In this document: positions 1-7,194 of the stretch, in pieces
Position numbering within the stretch: the stretch's first letter is position 1
Layout of the letters: every line of letters starts with the position of its first letter
Assembly (NCBI GenBank): GCA_910583885.1
Contig: CAJUAC010000050.1
Coordinates: forward strand, 1 to 21,805
Source: an uncultured Oscillospiraceae bacterium
Lineage (GTDB): Bacteria > Bacillota > Clostridia > Oscillospirales > Oscillospiraceae
Length of the DNA: 21,805 nt
Direction of reading: 5' to 3'
Notes under the pieces: generated by a model
Told to the model about the DNA's origin: nothing
Database searches by the model: none
Seen by the model: the letters and a program-made list of their open reading frames with translations, nothing else
Program-made: the position numbers and the translations under genes

Positions 1-1
1 C

Positions 2-1006
2 ACCAGCGACCCGCAGGACCAGATTTTTGCGCTGGCGGAGAAGGAGCCGCGGCTCAAGCCCTACTACATCGGGGAAAAGCGGCTCATCACCCTGATGATG
101 AAGATGGATGCGGACATGGTGGTCATGACTACCCCGGATCTGGACAATTTATACATCAAGAGAAGCTATGTAAAAAAAGATGTGGAGTACATTTATATGG
201 GGCATGGGGTAGGCAGCACCAACCTTTTGGCAAGGAAAGGTGCCCTTGCCCACTTTGACACGGTTTTTTGTATTGGCCCCTATCAGGTGGAGGAACTGCG
301 GGAGGAGGAACGGGTTTACGGCCTCCCGCCCAGATCGCTGGTATCCTGCGGCTATGGCCTGTTGGACCGTGCGATGGCTGCATACAGGGCTATGCCAAAG
401 CGGCGGGAGGGGAGAAAGACACAGATATTGATTGCGCCATCCTGGCAGCCGGATAACATCCTGGATACCTGTATTGATTCCATGCTGGAATCCCTGCTGT
501 GCGGGGAATACCACGTCATTTTGCGCCCCCATCCGGAGTACTGCAAGCGATACCCACAACAAATTGCCGCCTTAAAGGGCCGGTATAGGGAACAGCTCTA
601 TCAGACTGGCAGTGACTTTGAGATCCAAACAGATTTTTCTTCCAATGAAACGGTGTTTACATCGGATGTAGTAATTACGGATTGGTCGACCATATGTTAT
701 GAGTTCTCTTTTACAACGAAGCGTCCAACCCTGTTTGTCAACACGCCGATGAAGGTTATGAACCCAGAATATCAGCGCTTGAAAACTGTGCCGCTGGATA
801 TCGCAGTGCGAGAGAAACTTGGGAAATCGATCCTGCCGGAGGAAGCAGGTGAAATCCGTAAATCAGTTGAAGAATTGCTTGCGAAGTCTGACTGGTATAC
901 ACAGGCGATAGAAGGTGTCATGGAGGGGTGCTTGTTTTATCCTGGACAGAGCGGGAAGATAGGCGGAAAGTACCTGATAGAGAGATTAATTTCCAAGCAG
1001 TCTTAA
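2..1006 (+). CDS. CDP-glycerol glycerophosphotransferase family protein (5'-truncated)
   Basis: Likely transfers glycerol-phosphate units from CDP-glycerol onto a teichoic-acid-like or other cell-surface polymer at the cytoplasmic membrane face (TagB/TagF family). The reading frame is open from base 2, so the N-terminus lies outside the window; an internal ATG at 95 is not a convincing start. Family features in view are a MGHGVGSTN segment, a RPHPEYCKRYP segment, and near the C-terminus VVITDWSTICYEF, which corresponds to the nucleotide-binding D-x-SS region of the family. It is followed 33 bases later by tagD, which makes its CDP-glycerol donor, so the pair forms a coherent polymer-synthesis unit. 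The exact acceptor (primase, polymerase or capsule-modifying enzyme) cannot be told from this fragment. Confidence 0.85.
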   Translation, partial: TSDPQDQIFALAEKEPRLKPYYIGEKRLITLMMKMDADMVVMTTPDLDNLYIKRSYVKKDVEYIYMGHGVGSTNLLARKGALAHFDTVFCIGPYQVEELREEERVYGLPPRSLVSCGYGLLDRAMAAYRAMPKRREGRKTQILIAPSWQPDNILDTCIDSMLESLLCGEYHVILRPHPEYCKRYPQQIAALKGRYREQLYQTGSDFEIQTDFSSNETVFTSDVVITDWSTICYEFSFTTKRPTLFVNTPMKVMNPEYQRLKTVPLDIAVREKLGKSILPEEAGEIRKSVEELLAKSDWYTQAIEGVMEGCLFYPGQSGKIGGKYLIERLISKQS

Positions 1007-1039
1007 AAATAGATAAAGATAGAAGTGAGATGAAATAGG

Positions 1040-1474
1040 ATGAAACGGATTATCACATATGGTACATATGACCTCCTGCACTATGGCCATATAAATTTGC
1101 TGAAGCGGGCAAAGGAAATGGGCGAATACTTAATAGTAGCGCTGTCCACCGATGAATTTAATTGGGTGGAAAAATCTAAAAAATGCTATTTTTCCTATGC
1201 AGAACGTAAAAAACTCCTGGAATCTATCCGGTATGTTGACATGGTCATTCCAGAAGAAAACTGGGATCAAAAGATCAGCGATATACAATTGTACAAGATA
1301 GATACATTTGTTATGGGGGATGATTGGGCAGGAAAATTTGATTTTCTAAAGGATTTCTGTGAGGTGGTCTATCTTCAAAGGACCCCAGAGATATCAACGA
1401 CACAAATAAAAGAGGATTTGAGCGGATTATCAGAGGAAAAAGGGACAGGAGTACCTCCTGATCCGAAAAGATAA
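1040..1474 (+). CDS. tagD: Glycerol-3-phosphate cytidylyltransferase
   Basis: Makes CDP-glycerol from CTP and glycerol-3-phosphate in the cytoplasm, the donor for teichoic-acid-type polymers. The 144-residue protein has the nucleotidyltransferase HxGH motif (H14-Y-G-H17) after GTYDLL, a MGDDW segment near residue 92, and RTPEISTT (114-121), matching the family's RTEGISTT signature. The core fits the usual length of about 130 residues; the last 15 residues or so (SEEKGTGVPPDPKR) look like a non-conserved tail. It sits between the glycerophosphotransferase and the TylF-like gene on the same strand with short gaps, so it is probably co-transcribed. The bases here are clearly richer in A and T than the citrate operon downstream. 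The adenylyltransferase relatives are less likely given the neighbour. Confidence 0.93.
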   Translation: MKRIITYGTYDLLHYGHINLLKRAKEMGEYLIVALSTDEFNWVEKSKKCYFSYAERKKLLESIRYVDMVIPEENWDQKISDIQLYKIDTFVMGDDWAGKFDFLKDFCEVVYLQRTPEISTTQIKEDLSGLSEEKGTGVPPDPKR

Positions 1475-1500
1475 CTGCACAAAACAAGGAGAACAGAGAT

Positions 1501-2349
1501 ATGAAAACAATCATGTTTGGCGCAGGGACTACTGGTCGGATGCTGTACAGTGAGATCATTTCAAAATATGAGATCATAGCATTTGCGGATAACGATCAGG
1601 AAAAATGGGGTACATCATTATTTGATATCCCGATTTGCAGCCCAGAGGAGTGCTTGAAGAACTTGTCATATGAGGCTGTTATTATTTCAGCGTTTGGTGG
1701 GTTTGAGGAGATTCAGCGACAATGTGCGACATTAGGTGTACCGGAAGATAAAATAATCACAACCTATATCGGTGGAGCGCTGACAGCACGAAAAGTATTT
1801 TTGGGGAATCTTGCTATACAGTTGAATGAATTTGAACATGAGGCAGATGTGGCGGAAGCCGGTGTATATTGTGGAGATTTTGCCAAATGGATAAATGCTT
1901 TTTTCCCGGACAGGACGTTGCACCTATTTGATACATTTGAAGGATTTGACGCAAGAGACGTTGCAATAGAAGAAAGGAATACGTTTTCTAATGAGAAAGC
2001 GGGACATCTGAATGAATCATCTGTTGAAATAGTAATGAAGAAGATGCCGCATCCGGAGCGTTGTCAAATTCATAAAGGATATTTTCCGGATACAGCATCT
2101 GGGCTTGAGAGCAAGTTCTGTTTTGTTAATCTCGATATGGATTTATACTTGCCGACATACAATGGGCTGCGATTTTTTATGAATAGAATGACAGATAATG
2201 GCGTCATCTTGGTGCATGATTACTATTCCGCAGGATATAAAGGGGTCAGGGCCGCGGTAGAAGAGTTTCTCAGTGAATGTGGAGGAGGTATCAATAAGTA
2301 CCCGATAGGGGATGGCGTCAGTATCATGCTGGCGGGAAAGTGGAATTAA
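1501..2349 (+). CDS. TylF/MycF-family O-methyltransferase with N-terminal Rossmann domain
   Basis: A 282-residue protein in two parts. Residues 1-100 form a Rossmann-like nucleotide-binding domain (FGAGTTGRML at 6-15, then a beta strand ending in FADND), as seen in sugar-modifying proteins. Residues 115-280 resemble TylF/NovP-type SAM-dependent O-methyltransferases: AEAGVYCGDF (119-127), LHLFDTFEGFD (140-150), FVNLDMDLYLPTY (208-220) and ILVHDYY (236-242). The Asp residues in the last two blocks match the metal-binding positions of the family. The family methylates sugar hydroxyls, so a glycosyl residue of the surface polymer is a reasonable substrate, but this is inference from location. An AAGGAG ribosome site precedes the ATG. 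It lies 26 bases after tagD and is AT-rich like it. Confidence 0.8.
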   Translation: MKTIMFGAGTTGRMLYSEIISKYEIIAFADNDQEKWGTSLFDIPICSPEECLKNLSYEAVIISAFGGFEEIQRQCATLGVPEDKIITTYIGGALTARKVFLGNLAIQLNEFEHEADVAEAGVYCGDFAKWINAFFPDRTLHLFDTFEGFDARDVAIEERNTFSNEKAGHLNESSVEIVMKKMPHPERCQIHKGYFPDTASGLESKFCFVNLDMDLYLPTYNGLRFFMNRMTDNGVILVHDYYSAGYKGVRAAVEEFLSECGGGINKYPIGDGVSIMLAGKWN

Positions 2350-2368
2350 TAAGAAGAGAGGGATTCAA

Positions 2369-2638
2369 ATGAAGTTGTTGCTTTCTATGCTCTATTTTGC
2401 TTGTTTTAGCGTCATGCTTGTGCCCACAGCCCACGCCTATCTGGACCCGTCGGTGATGACGTATACCATCCAGGTGGTGGCCGGGGTAGTGGTCGCGGTT
2501 GGCGCAGTGGTTGGCATCTACTGGCGCAAGGCCAAGAGGAAGGTACAGAACAAACTCGGTATGGACGAGAATTCCAAAAAGTCCATTGAGGATGATGTCA
2601 TTGAGATTAGGGAGGACGAAACCCCTCCGGTTAATTAG
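2369..2638 (+). CDS. Small membrane protein with signal peptide and YLDPS motif
   Basis: An 89-residue protein of unknown function. Residues 1-21 look like a signal peptide (charged start, hydrophobic core, cleavage likely after AHA). The mature part begins YLDPSVMTY, followed by one hydrophobic helix (about residues 28-47) and a charged cytoplasmic tail rich in K, then E and D. I recall similar small YLDP-type membrane proteins beside polysaccharide and teichoic-acid genes, but cannot name a function. The start at 2369 is chosen because AGAGAGGG lies just upstream and it begins the signal peptide; an upstream in-frame ATG at 2312 would overlap the previous gene and spoil the signal. It follows the methyltransferase by 19 bases and is the last gene of the surface-polymer unit. 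Confidence 0.7.
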   Translation: MKLLLSMLYFACFSVMLVPTAHAYLDPSVMTYTIQVVAGVVVAVGAVVGIYWRKAKRKVQNKLGMDENSKKSIEDDVIEIREDETPPVN

Positions 2639-2699
2639 GCAAGCAGGGAACATCTGCAAAGAGGGCCATGCGGTGATGATGTAAACATTTTTCATGCCA

Positions 2700-2737
2700 A
2701 GATATAGCCGTCTGCAGCAAAGCAGACGGCTATATCT
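2700..2737 (+). terminator. Perfect 16-bp hairpin closing the surface-polymer operon
   Basis: AGATATAGCCGTCTGC (2700-2715) and its exact reverse complement (2722-2737) enclose the loop AGCAAA. It lies 62 bases after the last gene of the plus-strand unit, where a terminator is expected. There is no run of T after either arm, so it is not a canonical intrinsic terminator; it could instead protect the 3' end of the transcript. Confidence 0.5.
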
Positions 2738-2741
2738 ATGA

Positions 2742-3079
2742 ACAGTAAATATCGCCAGCACGCAAATCGACAATCTGAACGAACTGGTGTCAGTAGCGCG
2801 GGTGGAAATTCTGACAAAGCAGAAGTCTGAGGATCAATACGTATACCTGCGTACATTAGAGGCGGCATACATCCAGGAATTTTACCCATGCCGTCCATGC
2901 AGATTCGGATTTATTGCAATCAGCTTGGTATCCCCTGCGACAAATTGACGCCAGAAGGATTTGCCGGAGTGCTGAGTGCGCTGAAAAAGTCAAAGCATTG
3001 GCGTAACGCACAGAGCAGGCGGGGGAAGTCTACGTCACACGGTAAGGCAAGCACAAGAAGCCGTAAGAGCTTGGAATAG
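2742..3079 (+). pseudogene. Frameshifted and 5'-truncated gene remnant
   Basis: Two adjoining frames read as one degraded protein. The frame from 2742 gives a sensible helical sequence (NIASTQIDNLNELVSVARVE ... LRTLEAAYIQEFYP) and then runs out. From about 2885 a second frame continues MPSMQIRIYCNQLGIPCDKL ... LSALKKSKHWRN, ending with a basic tail at the stop near 3079. Adding one C in the CCC at 2885-2887 would fuse them smoothly as EFYP-MPSMQIR. The first frame has a stop directly upstream (2739-2741) and no good start codon, so the 5' end is also missing. I do not recognise the family. A sequencing error could explain the single-base shift but not the missing start. Confidence 0.4.
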
Positions 3080-3151
3080 CGGGGCGGCTTCTATCACGTT
3101 GCTACTTTATCCTCCATGAGCATTAGGGCCGAGCATCTCTCTGTGCGATGT

Positions 3152-4402
3152 TCAGTTGTTCCAAATCCCCTCTGTCCGCCGCAGGAGCAGCGCCAGAGCC
3201 AGCAGGTCGGCACAGCCGCCGGGGGAGAGGTTACGGGCAATGCAGGCATCGTCCAGCGCCTCCAATCCGGCCAGGCGTGCCTCTGCCGGACGCTCCAGGA
3301 GGGCACGTGCCTGCTCCTGGACAAACCGCAGGCCCTCCGACCCGCCCCGGTGGAGCAGGTTGGTGTCCGACACTTCCGCCAGAAGTGTCAGCAGGGCCAA
3401 CAGTGCGTCATCCCTCTGCTCTGCCAGCACCTGCCAGGCCCTCCGGGCTGTGGGGAACCCGGCCATAGCCTCTCCCCGGGCACCCAAAACCCCATAGCGG
3501 CGCTTTGCCTGACCACCGTGGGTATCCGCCCCAGGGGGCAGGCCCGCTGCGGCCAGTGCGGCGGCAGTCTGGAACAGATCCCCACCCCGTGCCAGCACGG
3601 ATCCCAGGGCCGCCAGTACCAGCCCGAAGGCATAGACGGCCCCCTTGTGGGTGTTGACACCGCCAGTGGCGGCAAGCATCGTCCCCTCCGCCACAAGTCC
3701 TGCCTGCTGGAGTGCTTCCATGCAGCCGGACCGCCCCAGCCCCAGGCGGGCGGCCTGCCGGAAATAGGGCTCCAGGCTCTGGGCGGAACGTTGGAAGAGG
3801 GGCAGGTCCATATCCTGATGCGCACCGCTGTTACGTCGGTCCACCAGGCCGGGCTTGGGCGTTAGCCCCACCTCCTCCAACAGGGCCGATACTGCCAGCT
3901 CCGCCAGACGGTCCGCCGCAAACCCCTCCAGCAGAGCTGATGTGGCGGCCTGGACGGCAGGGAGGCCGTGGGCCCGGCTGCGGGCACAGGGGCCCACCGG
4001 CCCGCCGCAGACCAGGCAGGTCCGGCACGTCTCCCGGGAGAGTTTTGCCCCGTCTGTGCCGATCACGTCCAGGTCGTAGAGCCTCCCCACCGGCAGGGCA
4101 GTCTCCAGGCCCACGGCCAGATCCTTAAGCGTTGGGGCCGGCAGAGTGCAGGCCAGGATGGCTTCCAGCCCGGCGGGGGTGTCTGTCAGTTCCTCATGGA
4201 GCAGGGCAGTCCCCAGCTGCCCACGCAGTGCCGACAGCCCCTCCCGGAATGCGAAGTCCGCCAGGGCCGAACGCTTCACCGGCCCTGCGATATTCATGGT
4301 GAAGCTCAGCAGCGGCCTGCCATACGCCGCCAGCAGCAGCCTCTGCCTGGATACGCGGGCCTCCCGCGCATCCAGGACCTCCTGCAAGGTGATTTCCCGC
4401 AT
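3152..4402 (-). CDS. citXG: Fused CitX/CitG: holo-citrate lyase synthase and triphosphoribosyl-dephospho-CoA synthase
   Basis: A 416-residue fusion of the two enzymes that make and attach the citrate lyase prosthetic group. Residues 1-165 are CitX-like (NIAGPVK at 37-43, RLYDLDVIG at 107-115, CLVC at 129-132), transferring phosphoribosyl-dephospho-CoA to the CitD serine. Residues 168-416 are CitG-like (TPKPGLVDRRNSGAHQDMD at 181-199, then TGGVNTHKGA, THGG, GEAMAGFPT and VSDTNLLHRGG), making the group from ATP and dephospho-CoA. Such citXG fusions are known in some bacteria. It is the last gene of the operon, 54 bases after citF, with GGAGGAG just before the ATG. Both halves keep their signature motifs, so both activities are expected. 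Confidence 0.93.
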   Translation of the reverse strand: MREITLQEVLDAREARVSRQRLLLAAYGRPLLSFTMNIAGPVKRSALADFAFREGLSALRGQLGTALLHEELTDTPAGLEAILACTLPAPTLKDLAVGLETALPVGRLYDLDVIGTDGAKLSRETCRTCLVCGGPVGPCARSRAHGLPAVQAATSALLEGFAADRLAELAVSALLEEVGLTPKPGLVDRRNSGAHQDMDLPLFQRSAQSLEPYFRQAARLGLGRSGCMEALQQAGLVAEGTMLAATGGVNTHKGAVYAFGLVLAALGSVLARGGDLFQTAAALAAAGLPPGADTHGGQAKRRYGVLGARGEAMAGFPTARRAWQVLAEQRDDALLALLTLLAEVSDTNLLHRGGSEGLRFVQEQARALLERPAEARLAGLEALDDACIARNLSPGGCADLLALALLLRRTEGIWNN

Positions 4403-4417
4403 AGCTCCTCCCCAAAA

Positions 4418-4451
4418 GCGCCGGACGGCCCTGTAATGGCCCGCCCGGCGC
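4418..4451 (-). promoter_or_regulatory. Terminator-like hairpin between citF and citXG (possible attenuator)
   Basis: Read on the minus strand, GCGCCGGGCGGGCC pairs with GGCCGTCCGGCGC around a 7-base loop, with one or two imperfections, and TTTT follows the stem directly. This is the shape of a weak intrinsic terminator inside the operon, immediately ahead of the citXG ribosome-binding site. It could lower citXG expression relative to the structural subunits or stabilise the upstream message. No test of function is possible from sequence alone. Confidence 0.5.
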
Positions 4452-4456
4452 CTGTT

Positions 4457-5986
4457 CTAAGTCTCGTCGATCTGCCGGATAACATCCAGCACCGTGTTGT
4501 CCCGGTAGAGCACCACGCCAACAACCCGGTCAGTGTACCGGATAGGATCTGGCCTGCCCACCAGGGCCTCGGCCTTGTCCTTGAGCTGGCCGATGGTGTA
4601 GACCTTGATCCCTGCCCTGCGCAGTTTCTCCGCCACCTCCGGGCGGCGGGGATTCACCGCTACACCCTGGTCCGTGACCACTACGTCCACAGTGGAGCCG
4701 GGGGTGACAACCGTGTTCACCCGGTCAATGACACAGGGGATGCGCCCCCGGGTGAGGGGGGCCACGACGATGGAGAGGCTGGCCCCCGCCGCCGTGTCCG
4801 GATGCCCGCCGATGGCCCCGCGGATTACGCCGTCAGAGCCAGTGAGGACGTTGACGTTGAAGTCTGTGTCAATCTCCAGTGCGGAGAGGATCACAAAGTC
4901 CAGCTGGTCTACAGCTGCGGCGGAGAGGAAGCTGGCATAGTAGGCGGCGCTGATCTGGTGATGGAATCGGTTGTTCTTCAGGCTCATCGCCGCGTCCAGG
5001 TCAAAGCTCTGCACGTCAATGATCCGGTCGATGAGCCCCTCCTCGTGCATGGCTGCGATCTGTCCGGTGATGCCCCCCAGGGCGAAGCGGCAGCGGATGC
5101 CCTTGTCCAGCATCATCTGCCGGATAAACCGGGCCGCCGCCAGGGACGCGCCGCCGGAGCCCATCTGCATGGAGAAGCCGTCGTAGAGATACCCGGCCGC
5201 GTCGATGACGCTGGCAGCGGTCTGGGCGATGAGCAGCTCCTTGGGATTCTTGGTGTAGCGGGTAGCCCCGCTCATGATGCCCTTGGGGTCGCCAATGTCG
5301 TCCACCACCACGATATAATCCACGTTGTCCTCCGGGATAGCCCAGGGGGCGTTGGGGTAGCGTACCAGGTGGTTGGTCAGGATGACCACCTTATCCGCGT
5401 ACTCCGAGTCCGTGCGGGCGTAACCCATGGAGCCGCAGGCGATGTACTCCTCGTCCCGGCTGTAGCCGTTGGCGTTGCCGTAGGGGTCACAGGAGGGCGC
5501 GCCCAGGAAGGCCACGTCGATGTGGAGCTCCCGGCTGCGGATGGCGGCGGCCCGGCCACCGTGGCTGCGGAAGACCACCGGGCAGTCCATCAGCCCACGG
5601 GAGATCTGCTCGGCCAGCTCGCCCCGCAGGCCGCTGGTCTCAATGTGGGTGATGACGCCATTTTTGATGTGCTCGATCAAGGGGGCGTGGACGGCGGACA
5701 GGGAGCTGGCTGCCAGGGTCAGGTTCCGGAACCCCATTTCCGCCAGCTTGCCCACCACCTGGTTGACCACGTGATCCCCACCCCGGAAATGGTGGTGGAA
5801 GGAGATGGTCATGCCGTCCTTGAGCCCCGCCGCCCGGATGGCGTCCTCCAGGGAGGGCAGGATCTTGTTCTCCCGGGCGGAGCGCTCCAAAAAGTTCTCT
5901 GTGTGCTTGGCGGGGGCCCCGCCGAACGCGCCCCGGTGGGCGATTTCGTCGATATGGGGGATGCTGCGCAGCAGCTGTTCATCCAT
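4457..5986 (-). CDS. citF: Citrate lyase alpha subunit (citrate CoA-transferase)
   Basis: The alpha subunit (EC 2.8.3.10) exchanges the acetyl group on the CitD thioester for citrate, giving citryl-ACP. At 509 residues it matches the family length closely. Recognisable stretches include GAFGGAPAKHTENFLERSA near the N-terminus, ISFHHHFRGGDHVVN, IETSGLRGELAEQISRGLM, FLGAPSCDPYGNANG and the glycine-rich GFSMQMGSGGASLAAARFI. The start is supported by GGAGGA within the end of citE, eight bases upstream; only three bases separate the citE stop from this ATG, so translation is probably coupled. It acts in the cytoplasmic citrate lyase complex with CitD and CitE. No damage is seen. Confidence 0.97.
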   Translation of the reverse strand: MDEQLLRSIPHIDEIAHRGAFGGAPAKHTENFLERSARENKILPSLEDAIRAAGLKDGMTISFHHHFRGGDHVVNQVVGKLAEMGFRNLTLAASSLSAVHAPLIEHIKNGVITHIETSGLRGELAEQISRGLMDCPVVFRSHGGRAAAIRSRELHIDVAFLGAPSCDPYGNANGYSRDEEYIACGSMGYARTDSEYADKVVILTNHLVRYPNAPWAIPEDNVDYIVVVDDIGDPKGIMSGATRYTKNPKELLIAQTAASVIDAAGYLYDGFSMQMGSGGASLAAARFIRQMMLDKGIRCRFALGGITGQIAAMHEEGLIDRIIDVQSFDLDAAMSLKNNRFHHQISAAYYASFLSAAAVDQLDFVILSALEIDTDFNVNVLTGSDGVIRGAIGGHPDTAAGASLSIVVAPLTRGRIPCVIDRVNTVVTPGSTVDVVVTDQGVAVNPRRPEVAEKLRRAGIKVYTIGQLKDKAEALVGRPDPIRYTDRVVGVVLYRDNTVLDVIRQIDET

Positions 5987-5989
5987 GGC

Positions 5990-6886
5990 TCATTCCTCCT
6001 CTGCCGCGTCCGCCTCGGCCAGGGCGATCAGCCGCTGGGCCCGCAGGACGACAGGCCGGTCGATCATCTTCCCTTTGAGGCTGGCTACGCCGCTGCCCCG
6101 GGCGTTGGCCTCCCGGATGGCCTCCATGACGGCGTAAGCCTTGTCCAAATCCTTCTTGCTGGGGATAAATGCCCTGTGGAGGATGCCGATCTGCCGGGGG
6201 TTGATGACGCTCTTGCCGTCAAAGCCCAGCTTGCGGATGAGTGCCACCTCCTCCAGGAAGCCCTCCTCATTGTTTACATCGGCGTACACCGTGTCCAGGG
6301 CGGCAATCCCGGCAGAGCGGGCGGCATTCAGGATCATGCTGCGGGCAAAGAGCAGCTCAATGCCGTCGCTGCGGGTCGTTTTCAAGTCAGTTACATAGTC
6401 CTCCGCCCCCAGGGCCACGCCGATGAGGCGTGGGGAGGCGTGGGCGATCTCCTTGGCGTTCAGCACGCCGTTGGCACTCTCGATGGCGGCCATCATGCCC
6501 GTGGCCCCCACGGGGATGCCATGCCTGGCCTCAATGCGGGCGATTTCCCGTTCGCAGTCAATGACATCCTGGGCGCTGTCGGTCTTGGGAAGACGCACCA
6601 CGTGGACCCCTGCGGGGATGATAGCCTCCAGATCCGCCGTACCCAGCCCGCTGGAGAGGTCGTTGATGCGGACAACGATCTCCTTTTTGCCGAAATCCAG
6701 GGTTTTCAAGGCGTTGTGGACCAGGAAGCGGGCGGTGTCCTTCTCCGTGAAGGCCACGCTGTCCTCCAGGTCGAACATGAGGCTGTCCGCGCCATAGATG
6801 CGGGAGTCCGTAATCATCCCCGGGTTGTTGCCCGGGACGAACATCATGCTCCGGCGCAGGCGGTCCTTGACATAGCGTTTCTCCAT
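5990..6886 (-). CDS. citE: Citrate lyase beta subunit (citryl-ACP lyase)
   Basis: The beta subunit (EC 4.1.3.34) cleaves citryl-ACP to acetyl-ACP and oxaloacetate, with Mg2+. The 298-residue protein shows the HpcH/HpaI-type fold signatures: LRRSMMFVPGNNPGM near the N-terminus, GADSLMFDLEDSVAFTEKD, VRIND, VVRLPKTDSA, AAIESANGVLNA (with the metal-binding Glu), LGAEDYVTDL and a KSVINPRQI block. I chose the ATG at 6886 rather than the in-frame GTG at 6901, because GGGAGG stands seven bases before it and because it overlaps the citD stop by one base (TGATG), a typical coupled junction. It reads on to citF with a three-base gap. Confidence 0.96.
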   Translation of the reverse strand: MEKRYVKDRLRRSMMFVPGNNPGMITDSRIYGADSLMFDLEDSVAFTEKDTARFLVHNALKTLDFGKKEIVVRINDLSSGLGTADLEAIIPAGVHVVRLPKTDSAQDVIDCEREIARIEARHGIPVGATGMMAAIESANGVLNAKEIAHASPRLIGVALGAEDYVTDLKTTRSDGIELLFARSMILNAARSAGIAALDTVYADVNNEEGFLEEVALIRKLGFDGKSVINPRQIGILHRAFIPSKKDLDKAYAVMEAIREANARGSGVASLKGKMIDRPVVLRAQRLIALAEADAAEEE

Positions 6887-7179
6887 CACTCCGCCTCCCA
6901 CTGGTAATCTGTGCTCTCCGCCGCCCGGTAGGCGGCAGCGCTGACCCTGGCCCGGATGGTGCAGTCCAGCGCGCCCTTGTCCACAGCAGATACCTGGGCG
7001 TGCGCCACCGCCAGCTCCGCCAGGGTCTCCCGGATGACGGCCTCAATCTGGCGGCCATACTGCTGCATGACATTGCTGGCAAGCTCCAAAATAATCCCGC
7101 CGGAGGGGGCCGGCTCTATCGTGACCATGATATCACCGGACTCCATGGTCCCGGCCACAGCGGCCTTTTTCAGTTCCAC
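6886..7179 (-). CDS. citD: Citrate lyase gamma subunit (acyl carrier protein)
   Basis: A 97-residue acyl carrier subunit of citrate lyase. It carries the 2'-(5''-phosphoribosyl)-3'-dephospho-CoA group on a serine, here Ser14 in AGTMESGDIMVTIEP, the same position as in characterised CitD proteins. The remainder (NVMQQYGRQIEAVIRETL and later DKGALDCTIRARV) matches the family. The start codon is GTG, preceded by a G-rich stretch rather than a clean Shine-Dalgarno; no ATG fits better. It begins 15 bases after the isocitrate dehydrogenase stop and overlaps citE by one base, so it is embedded in the operon. Confidence 0.95.
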   Translation of the reverse strand: MELKKAAVAGTMESGDIMVTIEPAPSGGIILELASNVMQQYGRQIEAVIRETLAELAVAHAQVSAVDKGALDCTIRARVSAAAYRAAESTDYQWEAE

Positions 7180-7194
7180 TGCTCCGTGCCCCCT

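Noticed and set aside
3968..6907. A 979-codon open frame on the plus strand across the citrate lyase genes
   Set aside because: It is the antisense of citXG, citF and citE, with low-complexity His/Gly/Asp-rich translation; GC-rich third positions keep stop codons away.
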